Positions 44,181-52,167 of a stretch of DNA of 64,000 nucleotides are shown one piece after another. Source of the stretch: Flavimarina sp. Hel_I_48 (GTDB lineage Bacteria > Bacteroidota > Bacteroidia > Flavobacteriales > Flavobacteriaceae); assembly GCF_000733945.1 (NCBI RefSeq), contig NZ_JPOL01000002.1:2357001-2421000 (forward strand). Reading direction: 5' to 3'. Numbering within the stretch: the stretch's first letter is position 1; the number at the start of each line of letters is the position of its first letter. The notes under the pieces were generated by a model. It was given only the letters and a program-made list of their open reading frames with translations, had not been told where the DNA came from and made no database searches. The position numbers and the translations under genes were made by a program.

Positions 44181-44209
44181 AAAACAACATTAGAAAGAAC
44201 AATAATAAA

Positions 44210-45559
44210 GTGAACAGCCTGAACCACATAAAAACGTATTATTTCATCGGTATTGGTGGGATAGGTATGAGTGCGCTGGCCCGCTATTTTAAAGCGGCCG
44301 GCCATGCGGTTTATGGCTATGATAAAACGCCCAGTACGATAACTAACCAACTGGAAGCCCTGGGGATTTCAATACATTATGAAGATTCGGTTGAGGCGAT
44401 TCCCGTACATACTGCGGATAAAGAAAGCGTACTTGTTGTTTACACGCCTGCAATCCCTAAAAATCACAAAGGCTTCGCCTATGTCAAAAATCAGGGTTTT
44501 AGTATCAAAAAGCGGGCGGAAGTACTGGGGTTGTTGACCAAAGACAAATTTTGCCTGGCCGTTGCGGGAACGCACGGTAAAACGACCACATCAGCAATCC
44601 TGGGTCATTTACTGGCCGAAACCGGCGTTCCCGTGACCGCTTTTTTAGGTGGGATCGCAACCAATTATAACAGCAATCTCATCCAGAAAGGCGAAGAGGT
44701 CATCGTGGTGGAAGCTGATGAATATGACCGCTCGTTTTTGCAGTTGTATCCTAACATTGCCAGCATCAGTTCTATGGATGCAGACCATCTGGATATTTAC
44801 GGTGATGTTTCGGTGATGGAAGAAGGTTTTAGGGAGTTTGCCCAGCACGTACAAAAAGACGGAACCCTTTTTATAAAAAATGGACTGGACCTCTCGGGAA
44901 TTACGGTTGCCGTAGAAGAAAAAGCTGAATTTTCGGCAAATAATGTTACCATAAAAAACGGTGCTTTTCACTTTGACCTGCACTATCCTGACGGGATTTT
45001 AAAAGATATTAAAATACAATTACCAGGAAGGCACAACGTGTTCAACGCGGCAACCGCCCTGGCAATGGCCATAAAATATGGTGTTGCGGGTGGAGAATTA
45101 AAGTCGGCACTGGGCAGTTTTTCAGGTGTAAATAGGCGTTTTACGTATCGAATCAACAGGGAAGATCTTGTTCTTATTGACGATTACGCACACCATCCCA
45201 CAGAGATTGATGCGGTGCGGCAATCTGTACGGGAATTATATCCCAACGAGGAGGTTTTAGTGGTTTTTCAGCCGCATCTTTTTAGCCGTACGTGTGATTT
45301 TATGGAGGATTTTGCAAAAAGTCTATCCCAGTTTGATGAAGTGCTACTGCTTGATATTTATCCTGCACGCGAAGAACCTATAGAAGGTGTGAACAGTGAA
45401 TTATTACTGAAAAAAATAACGCTTCCGCGGAAGCGGAAAATTGCCAAAAATGAGCTAAAATCGGCAATAAATGCATCAAAACCGAAGATAATCGTTATGC
45501 TTGGTGCAGGTGACATTGGCGTGGAAATAGAAAAATTAACCAAAATACTTACGGCATGA
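44210..45559 (+). CDS. murC: UDP-MurNAc:L-alanine ligase
   Basis: Adds the first L-Ala of the stem peptide. 449 residues from GTG 44210 (MNSLNHIKTYYFIGIGGIGM). A longer frame from 44132 would add 26 residues encoded by the dispersed repeat, so I reject it. An AACAATAATAA run directly precedes the GTG, as for other non-ATG starts here. Motifs: GIGGIGMSALARYF, GTHGKTTTSAIL, VEADEYDRSFL, DDYAHHPTEI. Overlaps ftsQ by 4 bp. Confidence 0.93.
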   Translation: MNSLNHIKTYYFIGIGGIGMSALARYFKAAGHAVYGYDKTPSTITNQLEALGISIHYEDSVEAIPVHTADKESVLVVYTPAIPKNHKGFAYVKNQGFSIKKRAEVLGLLTKDKFCLAVAGTHGKTTTSAILGHLLAETGVPVTAFLGGIATNYNSNLIQKGEEVIVVEADEYDRSFLQLYPNIASISSMDADHLDIYGDVSVMEEGFREFAQHVQKDGTLFIKNGLDLSGITVAVEEKAEFSANNVTIKNGAFHFDLHYPDGILKDIKIQLPGRHNVFNAATALAMAIKYGVAGGELKSALGSFSGVNRRFTYRINREDLVLIDDYAHHPTEIDAVRQSVRELYPNEEVLVVFQPHLFSRTCDFMEDFAKSLSQFDEVLLLDIYPAREEPIEGVNSELLLKKITLPRKRKIAKNELKSAINASKPKIIVMLGAGDIGVEIEKLTKILTA

Positions 45560-46272
45560 AAGTTAATTGGTTTTACATAAAAATGACTGTTTTAGTCGGT
45601 TTTTCGGTGTTTTTGTTCAGTTTTTCGGCCAGAAGAAGCGGTGCGCGCAAGGTGGAAGGGGTACAGGTCAATTTTGAGGCTGGTGATAATCTTTTTATTA
45701 CTGCCGCTGCGGTTAACAAATTGTTAATACAAAGTAATCAGCACCTTACGGGTCTGGACAAAGAACGTTTAGCTTTGGAAACATTAGAAAAACGTTTGGA
45801 CAGCAACGCAATGATTGCAAATGCAGATGTTTATCTTACCCTTAATGGCATTGTAGGGGCAAATATTGAGCAACGCAAGCCACTGGCACGTATTGATGCG
45901 GCGATACCCTATTACCTGGATAAGACCGGTAGTGCCATGCCATTGTCCAGTAATTATTCGGCACGGGTTCCCATTGTGAACGGTGTGAACAAAGATCAAC
46001 TGCACGAAGTTTTTCCGCTTTTGCAATATATAAAGAGTGACGCCATGCTTGATAAGCAGATTATAGGCCTTACACGTACTAAAAATGGAGGGTATTTGCT
46101 AACGCCCCGGGTGATGGAATATCGTATAAACCTCGGTAAGCCTGAAACATTAGCTTCAAAATTCAATAATTATAAGGCGTTTTATCAAAAAACGTTAAAA
46201 GATAAAAGTTTAGAAACATACCGCCTGGTGGACCTTAGGTTCAAGGGACAGGTAGTAGGTACTAAAAAGTAA
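45556..46272 (+). CDS. ftsQ: FtsQ, divisome protein
   Basis: 238 residues: N-terminal membrane helix (about 8-24, MTVLVGFSVFLFSFSA), then a periplasmic POTRA-like domain (KVEGVQVNFEAGDNLFIT) and a beta domain. Scaffold linking FtsL/FtsB to the septum. Sequence is weakly conserved; position between murC and ftsA plus topology decide the call. ATG overlaps the murC stop by 4 bp; ftsA follows after 3 bp. Confidence 0.9.
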   Translation: MKVNWFYIKMTVLVGFSVFLFSFSARRSGARKVEGVQVNFEAGDNLFITAAAVNKLLIQSNQHLTGLDKERLALETLEKRLDSNAMIANADVYLTLNGIVGANIEQRKPLARIDAAIPYYLDKTGSAMPLSSNYSARVPIVNGVNKDQLHEVFPLLQYIKSDAMLDKQIIGLTRTKNGGYLLTPRVMEYRINLGKPETLASKFNNYKAFYQKTLKDKSLETYRLVDLRFKGQVVGTKK

Positions 46273-46275
46273 GTT

Positions 46276-47616
46276 ATGGAAGATAAGGATATAGCGGTAG
46301 GACTGGATATAGGCACCACTAAAATCGTAGCAATGGTGGGGCGCTATAACGAATACAAGAAAATGGAGATCCTGGGCATAGGGAAGTCTAAAAGCCTGGG
46401 TGTGCACCGCGGTGTGGTGAACAATATTACGCAGACCATACAATCCATTCAGCAAGCTATCCAGGAGGCCGAAAGTGCTTCTGCCATCAAAATAGAAGAC
46501 GTGGTGGTGGGCATCGCTGGCCAACATATACGGAGTTTACAACATAGCGATTACATAACGCGTGCAAACCCAGATGAGGTGATTGACGGGAAAGATATCG
46601 ATCTGTTGTGCAACCAGGTTCACAAACTTGTCATGTTGCCCGGGGAAGAGATCATTCACGTGCTTCCGCAGGAATACAAAGTAGACGGTCAGGCCGAAAT
46701 AAAAGAACCTATTGGGATGTATGGTGGTAGGCTAGAGGCCAATTTTCACGTGGTAGTGGGCCAGGTTTCCAGTATTAGAAATATAGGGCGTTGCGTAAAA
46801 AGTGCCGGACTCAATCTGGACAGAATTACGCTGGAACCGCTTGCGTCAGCCAATGCGGTGCTTAGCCAGGAGGAAAAAGAAGCCGGGGTGGCGCTGATTG
46901 ATATAGGTGGTGGCACCACAGACCTCGCCATTTTTAAAGATGGGATCATTCGTCATACGGCGGTAATTCCCTTTGGCGGAAATGTGATTACCGAAGATAT
47001 TAAAGAAGGCTGCAGTATTATTGAAAAGCAAGCTGAACTTCTTAAAATTAAGTTTGGTTCGGCCTGGCCAGGGGAGAATAAAGACAATGAGATCGTTTCG
47101 ATACCGGGTCTGCGTGGTCGCGAACCCAAAGAAATTACCCTAAAAAACCTTTCCAAGATCATCCATGCGCGCGTGGTGGAAATCGTAGAGCAGGTATATC
47201 AGGAGATTAAAAACTACGGGCATGAAGAACAGAAAAAGAAACTGATCGCCGGCATTGTATTAACTGGTGGGGGATCGCAATTGAAGCATTTAAAACAACT
47301 TGTGGAGTACATCACGGGGATGGATACCCGTATAGGATTTCCCAATGAGCACCTTGCCGGTGACAGCACCTCAGAAACTACGAGCCCACTTTATGCGACT
47401 GCTGTAGGCCTTGTCATGAACAGCTTGCAGACAAAAGATGAGAAAAGTAGACGCCCTAAGGAAAAAGAAGAACTTATAGAAGATTTTGAGCAGAAAATAG
47501 AAGAAGAACAGGACTTTCAAGAAGATCATCAGGCACCAGAACCCACGAGCCCACGCAAAAGTATTTTTGATAAATGGGCCGAAAAATTCAAGGATTTCCT
47601 GGATAATGCGGAGTAG
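46276..47616 (+). CDS. ftsA: FtsA, membrane tether of the division ring
   Basis: Actin-like ATPase that anchors FtsZ filaments. 446 residues. GLDIGTTKIVAMVG is phosphate loop 1, IDIGGGTTDLAIF phosphate loop 2, VLTGGGSQLKHL the adenosine motif. After an acidic linker (about 385-425) the last residues FDKWAEKFKDFLDNAE form an amphipathic membrane-targeting helix. Confidence 0.96.
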   Translation: MEDKDIAVGLDIGTTKIVAMVGRYNEYKKMEILGIGKSKSLGVHRGVVNNITQTIQSIQQAIQEAESASAIKIEDVVVGIAGQHIRSLQHSDYITRANPDEVIDGKDIDLLCNQVHKLVMLPGEEIIHVLPQEYKVDGQAEIKEPIGMYGGRLEANFHVVVGQVSSIRNIGRCVKSAGLNLDRITLEPLASANAVLSQEEKEAGVALIDIGGGTTDLAIFKDGIIRHTAVIPFGGNVITEDIKEGCSIIEKQAELLKIKFGSAWPGENKDNEIVSIPGLRGREPKEITLKNLSKIIHARVVEIVEQVYQEIKNYGHEEQKKKLIAGIVLTGGGSQLKHLKQLVEYITGMDTRIGFPNEHLAGDSTSETTSPLYATAVGLVMNSLQTKDEKSRRPKEKEELIEDFEQKIEEEQDFQEDHQAPEPTSPRKSIFDKWAEKFKDFLDNAE

Positions 47617-47816
47617 GAAATAAGAGAAAAAGCACAAGGAACAAAGAAAAGTATACTATAAAATAGAATGCGGCTGCTTTTAGGATGTAGAAATACGGAT
47701 AAAAAGAAGACGTTTTAATCAGTAAAAGAAGATAAAAAATGGATTTTTGCCGTGATTTTTCTTCGGAGTTAGAATAAAAGCAACCCAAATAATAAGAACA
47801 GTCAAAACGATTGATT

Positions 47817-49817
47817 ATGAGCAATACAGATTTTGAGAACATTTCGTTTGATCTACCCAAAAACCAAAGCAATGTCATTAAGGTGATAGGCGTAGGCGGC
47901 GGGGGCAGCAATGCCATTAACCATATGTTTCAGGCCGGTATCAAAGGTGTAGACTTCGTGGTCTGCAACACAGATGCACAGGCCTTAGAAAATAGTCCGG
48001 TACCCATAAAAATTCAGTTGGGCGTAAGTCTTACGGAAGGTCTGGGTGCAGGGGCAAATCCAGAAGTAGGGGAAAAAGCAGCCATAGAAAGTACAGAAGA
48101 GATCAAGCAAATGCTTGGTGTAAGTACAAAAATGATATTTATTACCGCTGGTATGGGTGGCGGTACGGGTACAGGAGCCGCTCCGGTTATTGCAAAAATG
48201 GCCAAAGAGATGGACGTCCTGACGGTGGGTATCGTTACCATTCCTTTTCAGTTTGAGGGAAAAACACGTAACGAGCAGGCACAGTTGGGTGTTGAAAAAT
48301 TGCGTTCGCATGTAGATTCCCTTATTGTGATCAACAACAATAAATTGCGGGAAGTTTATGGTAATCTTGGCTTTAAGGCAGGTTTTAGCAAGGCAGATGA
48401 AGTACTTGCCACTGCTTCCCGTGGTATCGCAGAAGTAATAACCCATCACTATACACAAAATATTGACCTTCGGGATGCTAAAACGGTTTTGAGTAATAGT
48501 GGTACCGCAATAATGGGTAGTGCTCATGCAAGCGGTGGCACCCGTGCCACAGACGCTATTATGAAAGCGCTGGATTCCCCGTTATTGAACGACAATAAAA
48601 TACGCGGATCTAAAAACGTGCTGTTACTTATCGTTTCGGGAGAGGAAGAGATCACAATTGATGAAATAGGGGAAATCAACGACCACATCCAGGATGAAGC
48701 TGGCCATAGCGCAAATATCATTATGGGTGTAGGTGAAGATGAGAGTCTGGGTGACGCTATATCTGTAACTATTATCGCCACTGGTTTTAACGTAGAGCAG
48801 CAAAACGAAATCGTAAATACCGAAACAAAAAAAATCATCCATACCCTGGAGGATGAACAAAAGGCACAGCACGAGCTTTCTCCAAAAAAACTGGGAGGAA
48901 GTATAAATTTCCCCGCGACCTCAAAAAAGGATGATGAAAAAAAGGAAGATAAAATCGTTAAGCATACCCTGGATGATGCGGTAGATCCTATGGAAATCAT
49001 GATGCCGTCGCCCAAGAAAGAAGAGCCCCGGGAATTGAAGAAACCAGATTTTATAGCTACCACTTCCGTGATCAGGGATATTATGGTAGAGTATGAAGAA
49101 GTATTTGCCCCGCAGGTGCAAGAGCTTTTTATGGAAGAAGAGGATGATGATGACTTTGAGATCGTGAGCATAGATGCACCCGCCCAGGAAGAAGAGGTAA
49201 TGGATATGTTTGAAGAAGAGGAGGAGCAGTTTACACTTTCTTTTGATATGCCCTTGAACGACAATGCTAACGAAGCAGGAGAAAGAGAAGATGAGGCAGA
49301 GATTGTTTATGATCTTGCCGATGATGACCTTCGGAATATAGAGGTTAAAAACCCCATCGAGATCATATCAATGACCGAAGTGGATAGGGAGGGCGAAAAG
49401 CGCTACAGCCTAGATGATTATATGGATTTTGAAGAGCAAATGAACAATGCGAAACCAAAAGCCACTGCGAGAGAAGAAGAACCTATGGTTTTTGAGAAAA
49501 AAACCATAGCCCCGCAAAAGGAAGAGGATACCGAAGAAGATAAAGATGAGGATCCCATGAACAGTCCTATCTCAAAGTTAATGAGCGAGCGCGCGGCAGA
49601 GCGTAGACGTATGCTAAAAGAATTCAATTATAAATTCAGTAATAATCATACTCGCATTGATGAAATAGAAAGACAGCCAGCGTATAAAAGAATGGGCGTG
49701 AATTTAGACGATAAACCTTCTGGTCACTCAAATATTTCCAGAACCTCTTTAAGTTCAGATGAAGATGGTATCAAATTGAGAAGCAATAATTCTTTTTTGC
49801 ATGATAATGTAGATTAA
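47817..49817 (+). CDS. ftsZ: FtsZ, tubulin-like division GTPase
   Basis: 666 residues from ATG 47817; an in-frame TTG two codons upstream is less likely. GTPase domain to about 330 with GGGTGTG (114-120), NTDAQAL and the T7-loop region. Then a very long, acidic, disordered linker of about 320 residues (EEDDDDFEIVSID, EEDTEEDKDEDP), against about 50-70 in E. coli. It ends with a conserved tail LRSNNSFLHDNVD, presumably the FtsA-binding peptide. Last gene of the cluster. Confidence 0.96.
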   Translation: MSNTDFENISFDLPKNQSNVIKVIGVGGGGSNAINHMFQAGIKGVDFVVCNTDAQALENSPVPIKIQLGVSLTEGLGAGANPEVGEKAAIESTEEIKQMLGVSTKMIFITAGMGGGTGTGAAPVIAKMAKEMDVLTVGIVTIPFQFEGKTRNEQAQLGVEKLRSHVDSLIVINNNKLREVYGNLGFKAGFSKADEVLATASRGIAEVITHHYTQNIDLRDAKTVLSNSGTAIMGSAHASGGTRATDAIMKALDSPLLNDNKIRGSKNVLLLIVSGEEEITIDEIGEINDHIQDEAGHSANIIMGVGEDESLGDAISVTIIATGFNVEQQNEIVNTETKKIIHTLEDEQKAQHELSPKKLGGSINFPATSKKDDEKKEDKIVKHTLDDAVDPMEIMMPSPKKEEPRELKKPDFIATTSVIRDIMVEYEEVFAPQVQELFMEEEDDDDFEIVSIDAPAQEEEVMDMFEEEEEQFTLSFDMPLNDNANEAGEREDEAEIVYDLADDDLRNIEVKNPIEIISMTEVDREGEKRYSLDDYMDFEEQMNNAKPKATAREEEPMVFEKKTIAPQKEEDTEEDKDEDPMNSPISKLMSERAAERRRMLKEFNYKFSNNHTRIDEIERQPAYKRMGVNLDDKPSGHSNISRTSLSSDEDGIKLRSNNSFLHDNVD

Positions 49818-49832
49818 AGAAGGAAAACATAG

Positions 49833-49867
49833 TAGAAAATCACTCATTTTCTATTTACGTTTTTTCC
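49833..49867 (+). terminator. Probable dcw-cluster terminator
   Basis: TAGAAAAT (49833-49840) pairs with ATTTTCTA (49846-49853), 5-nt loop, followed by TTTACGTTTTTT. AT-rich stem, so moderate strength. Confidence 0.55.
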
Positions 49868-49901
49868 TTAGAAAAGCATATCTTCGCACTCCGAATTTAA
49901 A

Positions 49902-50360
49902 ATGAAGGCCATGAGTTTGCAGACCAGTATAATGAGCGCAATGAAAGAAGCCATGAAGGCCAAGGATCAAAATGCCCTGACTTCATTGCGTGCCATCAAG
50001 TCTGAAATTTTAAAGGCGCAGACCGAAACAGGATCTAAGAAAGAGATCTCTGAAGATGAAGAATTAAAACTACTTCAAAAGCTTGTTAAGCAACGTAAGG
50101 ACAGTGCCGCCATATACAAAGAACAAGGACGCGAAGATCTTGCAAAAGATGAGCTGGACCAGGTTGAGGTGATAGAAGGTTTTCTGCCAGAGCAGCTTAG
50201 TGAGGAAAAAATTGAAGCAGAAGTTGACGCGATAATTGCCGAAACTGGAGCTTCGGGAATGCAGGATATGGGTAAAGTTATGGGGATCGCTTCTCAAAAA
50301 CTGGCCGGTAAAGCAGATGGCAAGACTATTTCTGGTATTGTAAAGAAAAAACTGGCTTAA
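49902..50360 (+). CDS. GatB/YqeY domain protein
   Basis: 152 residues (start 49902, or the Met at 49911). YqeY family, related to the C-terminal helical domain of GatB: LRAIKSEILKAQTE, LLQKLVKQRKDSAA, EGFLPEQLSEEKIE, MGKVMGIASQKLAGKADG. Proposed to interact with tRNA; no defined reaction. ATG-start gene 84 bp after ftsZ, beyond the probable terminator. Confidence 0.9.
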   Translation: MKAMSLQTSIMSAMKEAMKAKDQNALTSLRAIKSEILKAQTETGSKKEISEDEELKLLQKLVKQRKDSAAIYKEQGREDLAKDELDQVEVIEGFLPEQLSEEKIEAEVDAIIAETGASGMQDMGKVMGIASQKLAGKADGKTISGIVKKKLA

Positions 50361-50405
50361 AAGGCTTTAAAAATGCCCTTTTAGGTATGATTTTAGAATA
50401 AATTA

Positions 50406-50453
50406 CCTGATTTTAAAAAATCAGGAGTAATAAAATTTCCGTTTGACGGAAAT
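50406..50453. other. Two small hairpins between yqeY and tRNA-Arg
   Basis: CCTGATTTT/AAAATCAGG (50406-50425) and ATTTCCGT-TTG-ACGGAAAT (50435-50453). Neither has a T-run; the second ends 5 bp before the tRNA and could influence its processing. Confidence 0.5.
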
Positions 50454-50458
50454 AGTGA

Positions 50459-50532
50459 GGCCTCGTGGCGCAACTGAATAGCGCATCAGATTTCGGCTCT
50501 GAGGGTTGGGGGTTTGAATCCCTCCGGGGTCA
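50459..50532 (+). tRNA. tRNA-Arg (anticodon UCG)
   Basis: 74 nt with a complete cloverleaf: acceptor GGCCTCG/CGGGGTC, D stem GCGC/GCGC, anticodon stem TCAGA/TCTGA with loop TTTCGGC, giving anticodon TCG at 50493-50495, T stem GGGGG/CCCTC with loop TTTGAAT, discriminator A. CCA is not encoded. Reads CGA. Confidence 0.93.
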
Positions 50533-50542
50533 CATAATTATC

Positions 50543-50573
50543 AAAACCACGCTTTTTTAAGCGTGGTTTTTTT
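50543..50573 (+). terminator. tRNA-Arg terminator
   Basis: AAAACCACGCTT (50543-50554) pairs with AAGCGTGGTTTT (50559-50570), TTTT loop, then more T. Strong intrinsic terminator 10 nt after the tRNA. Confidence 0.9.
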
Positions 50574-50588
50574 ATTGTATTCAACAAA

Positions 50589-50614
50589 AAAGACCGAGGT
50601 CTAGGTCGGTCTTT
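50589..50614. terminator. Second hairpin downstream of tRNA-Arg
   Basis: AAAGACCGA (50589-50597) pairs with TCGGTCTTT (50606-50614), 8-nt loop. On the minus strand it is followed by a T-run, so it would mainly stop transcription entering from the right. Confidence 0.6.
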
Positions 50615-50895
50615 CTTAGGCTAATTCAAAACAAAACACTCAAGCTTACAATTAGGGCAAAGCTAAGGAGCATAGGTTTTTTTGATATCATGTCAACTTT
50701 AGCCTTGGGTTAAGATTAAGTAAAGACAAAAGAATTGGGACTGAGCGAAATATAGTTCTGTAAAGAATTTAAAAATCTTTAATTTTTATTTACATTTAAG
50801 TGTTTATTATTTCATTTAGAATAAGGATGAATTGGGCAGTATTTTTGATAGCCTTATAGATGAATCCTTAAAAACTGTGTAGCACTAAAATTGAT
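50615..50895. other. Intergenic region downstream of tRNA-Arg
   Basis: AT-rich. TATTTTTG at 50840-50847 fits the -7 consensus and lies 48 nt before the next gene, so it is a candidate promoter. Nothing else recognised. Confidence 0.45.
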
Positions 50896-51363
50896 TTGTA
50901 TATGAAAACTTCCTTTAGGCTTGAGAATGCAATCACAAAATTATATACTGCTTTTCACAACGGCGATTTACATCCTGAATGCTGTAAAAGTTGCGCGGTA
51001 GGCAATATCCTGGATAATACGGATAGCTGGAAACACCTTAGCGATACCCACGGTTCAGTGAACTTAAATTATGTAGGTAAGGTAAATGAAGCATTTGGAC
51101 GTCGCATGAATGGATATACGCCCAGCGAACTTCTACGAATCGAAGCTACTTTTTTACAGGGTTGTGGATACGTTTTGCCCTTGGGAAGAAAATCTAAAAG
51201 ACCTAAAGACCCCACTTCAAAAGATATACTTTTTAACGGTCTTTGTGCGGTTATTTCTTTTTTGTGCGCTCTTGACGGTATTGATAATGTCATGGATTAC
51301 TCAAGATTGTTTGAATTTGAAAATGATGCGCCTATATATGCCCTCGCAGAAATGAAGTCGTAA
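50896..51363 (+). CDS. Conserved flavobacterial hypothetical protein with CCxxC motif
   Basis: 155 residues, soluble. Conserved-looking N-terminal stretch with HPECCKSCAVGNILDN (Cys cluster near 27-31), DSWKHLSDTHG, NYVGKV, GYTPSELLRIEATFLQGCGY and a later Cys in FNGLCAVISFLC. From memory such proteins are found in many flavobacteria, sometimes mislabelled as a subunit of the Na+-translocating NADH:quinone reductase; nothing here supports that function. The Cys residues suggest metal or redox binding. Confidence 0.7.
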   Translation: MYMKTSFRLENAITKLYTAFHNGDLHPECCKSCAVGNILDNTDSWKHLSDTHGSVNLNYVGKVNEAFGRRMNGYTPSELLRIEATFLQGCGYVLPLGRKSKRPKDPTSKDILFNGLCAVISFLCALDGIDNVMDYSRLFEFENDAPIYALAEMKS

Positions 51364-51438
51364 ACCCTATTTACACTAAGATAATTGTGTAGACGATCTG
51401 TTAATAGTGCCTATCACCAATTAGTAACCACCGAATTT

Positions 51439-51981
51439 ATGAAACATGTTCTCATTTTATGGTGTAGTTTCATGTTCGTGTCGTGTATTCCTTATGCTAT
51501 TGCCCCAAAACTTGAAGAAAATCATGTTTCTATAGCAAAGCGCTTTCAGAAAGACCTACCTAAAGCGTATGCCTACATTTTTGAAGATCCCAAGAGCGCT
51601 TATGAATTTTTTCAGTATATAGAATACAAATTCAACCCAAATCCTGATTATTTTTCCTCTAATATTCCCATTACTGTCAACAAATCAAGCTATTATCTTT
51701 CATTCTATGAAGTAGAACGTACCACAAAAACGATCAATCTTGTTCCCGTTATGCTGGATAAAATTTTAGAGAATAAAGGAGTGGAAAACTCGCTTGAAAA
51801 TTTTTATGAAAGTAGAAGTGGTAATTGGTATTTTGCTATTACCATAACAGACGAGCAGGTGGTAGATGCGCTTAATCCTGATTATAAAAAAAAGGACGAG
51901 ATTGTTGACTACCTAAAACAGCTCAAAGAAGAATATTTGCGTACCTATAATTATAATAATTTACTCCTTTCTACTAAGTAA
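51439..51981 (+). CDS. Hypothetical lipoprotein
   Basis: 180 residues from ATG 51439 (MKHVLILWCSFMFVSC). The lipobox VSC predicts lipid attachment at C16. The mature part shows no motif I recognise (KRFQKDLPKAYAYIFEDP, FYEVERTTKTINLVPVML). I reject an earlier in-frame start at 51385, which would bury the signal peptide. Ends at its own terminator. Confidence 0.65.
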   Translation: MKHVLILWCSFMFVSCIPYAIAPKLEENHVSIAKRFQKDLPKAYAYIFEDPKSAYEFFQYIEYKFNPNPDYFSSNIPITVNKSSYYLSFYEVERTTKTINLVPVMLDKILENKGVENSLENFYESRSGNWYFAITITDEQVVDALNPDYKKKDEIVDYLKQLKEEYLRTYNYNNLLLSTK

Positions 51982-52038
51982 ACCTTAGGCTTGAGTGTGC
52001 TTCTAATCCTAACTTAGTCTTTATCAAATAAGCTTCTG

Positions 52039-52066
52039 CCAACCCAGAAATAGGTTGGTCTTTTTT
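52039..52066 (+). terminator. Terminator of the hypothetical lipoprotein gene
   Basis: CCAACC (52039-52044) pairs with GGTTGG (52053-52058), 8-nt loop, followed by TCTTTTTT. Confidence 0.7.
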
Positions 52067-52167
52067 CTTTAAGGTTAATTATCGTCACGATTGTGTTAAC
52101 CATATTCGTACCCAAATCTCATCTTTATCTATTCTTAATAATATTATAATGTCTAAAACAATTCTGA

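Noticed and set aside
44132..44209. N-terminal extension of murC
   Set aside because: Encoded by a dispersed repeat and an AAT-rich run; the Mur ligase N-terminus begins after GTG 44210.
47985..48527. 180-codon minus-strand frame opposite ftsZ
   Set aside because: Antisense to the conserved GTPase domain; Cys/Thr/His-rich product without a domain.
48524..49264. Long minus-strand frame opposite ftsZ (Ser-rich)
   Set aside because: Antisense shadow of the acidic FtsZ linker; Glu/Asp codons read as Ser/Phe on the other strand.
33678..49817. Missing murF, murB and ddl as evidence of deletion in the dcw cluster
   Set aside because: These genes are, as far as I recall, usually outside the cluster in Bacteroidota; the order here is otherwise complete and tightly packed.
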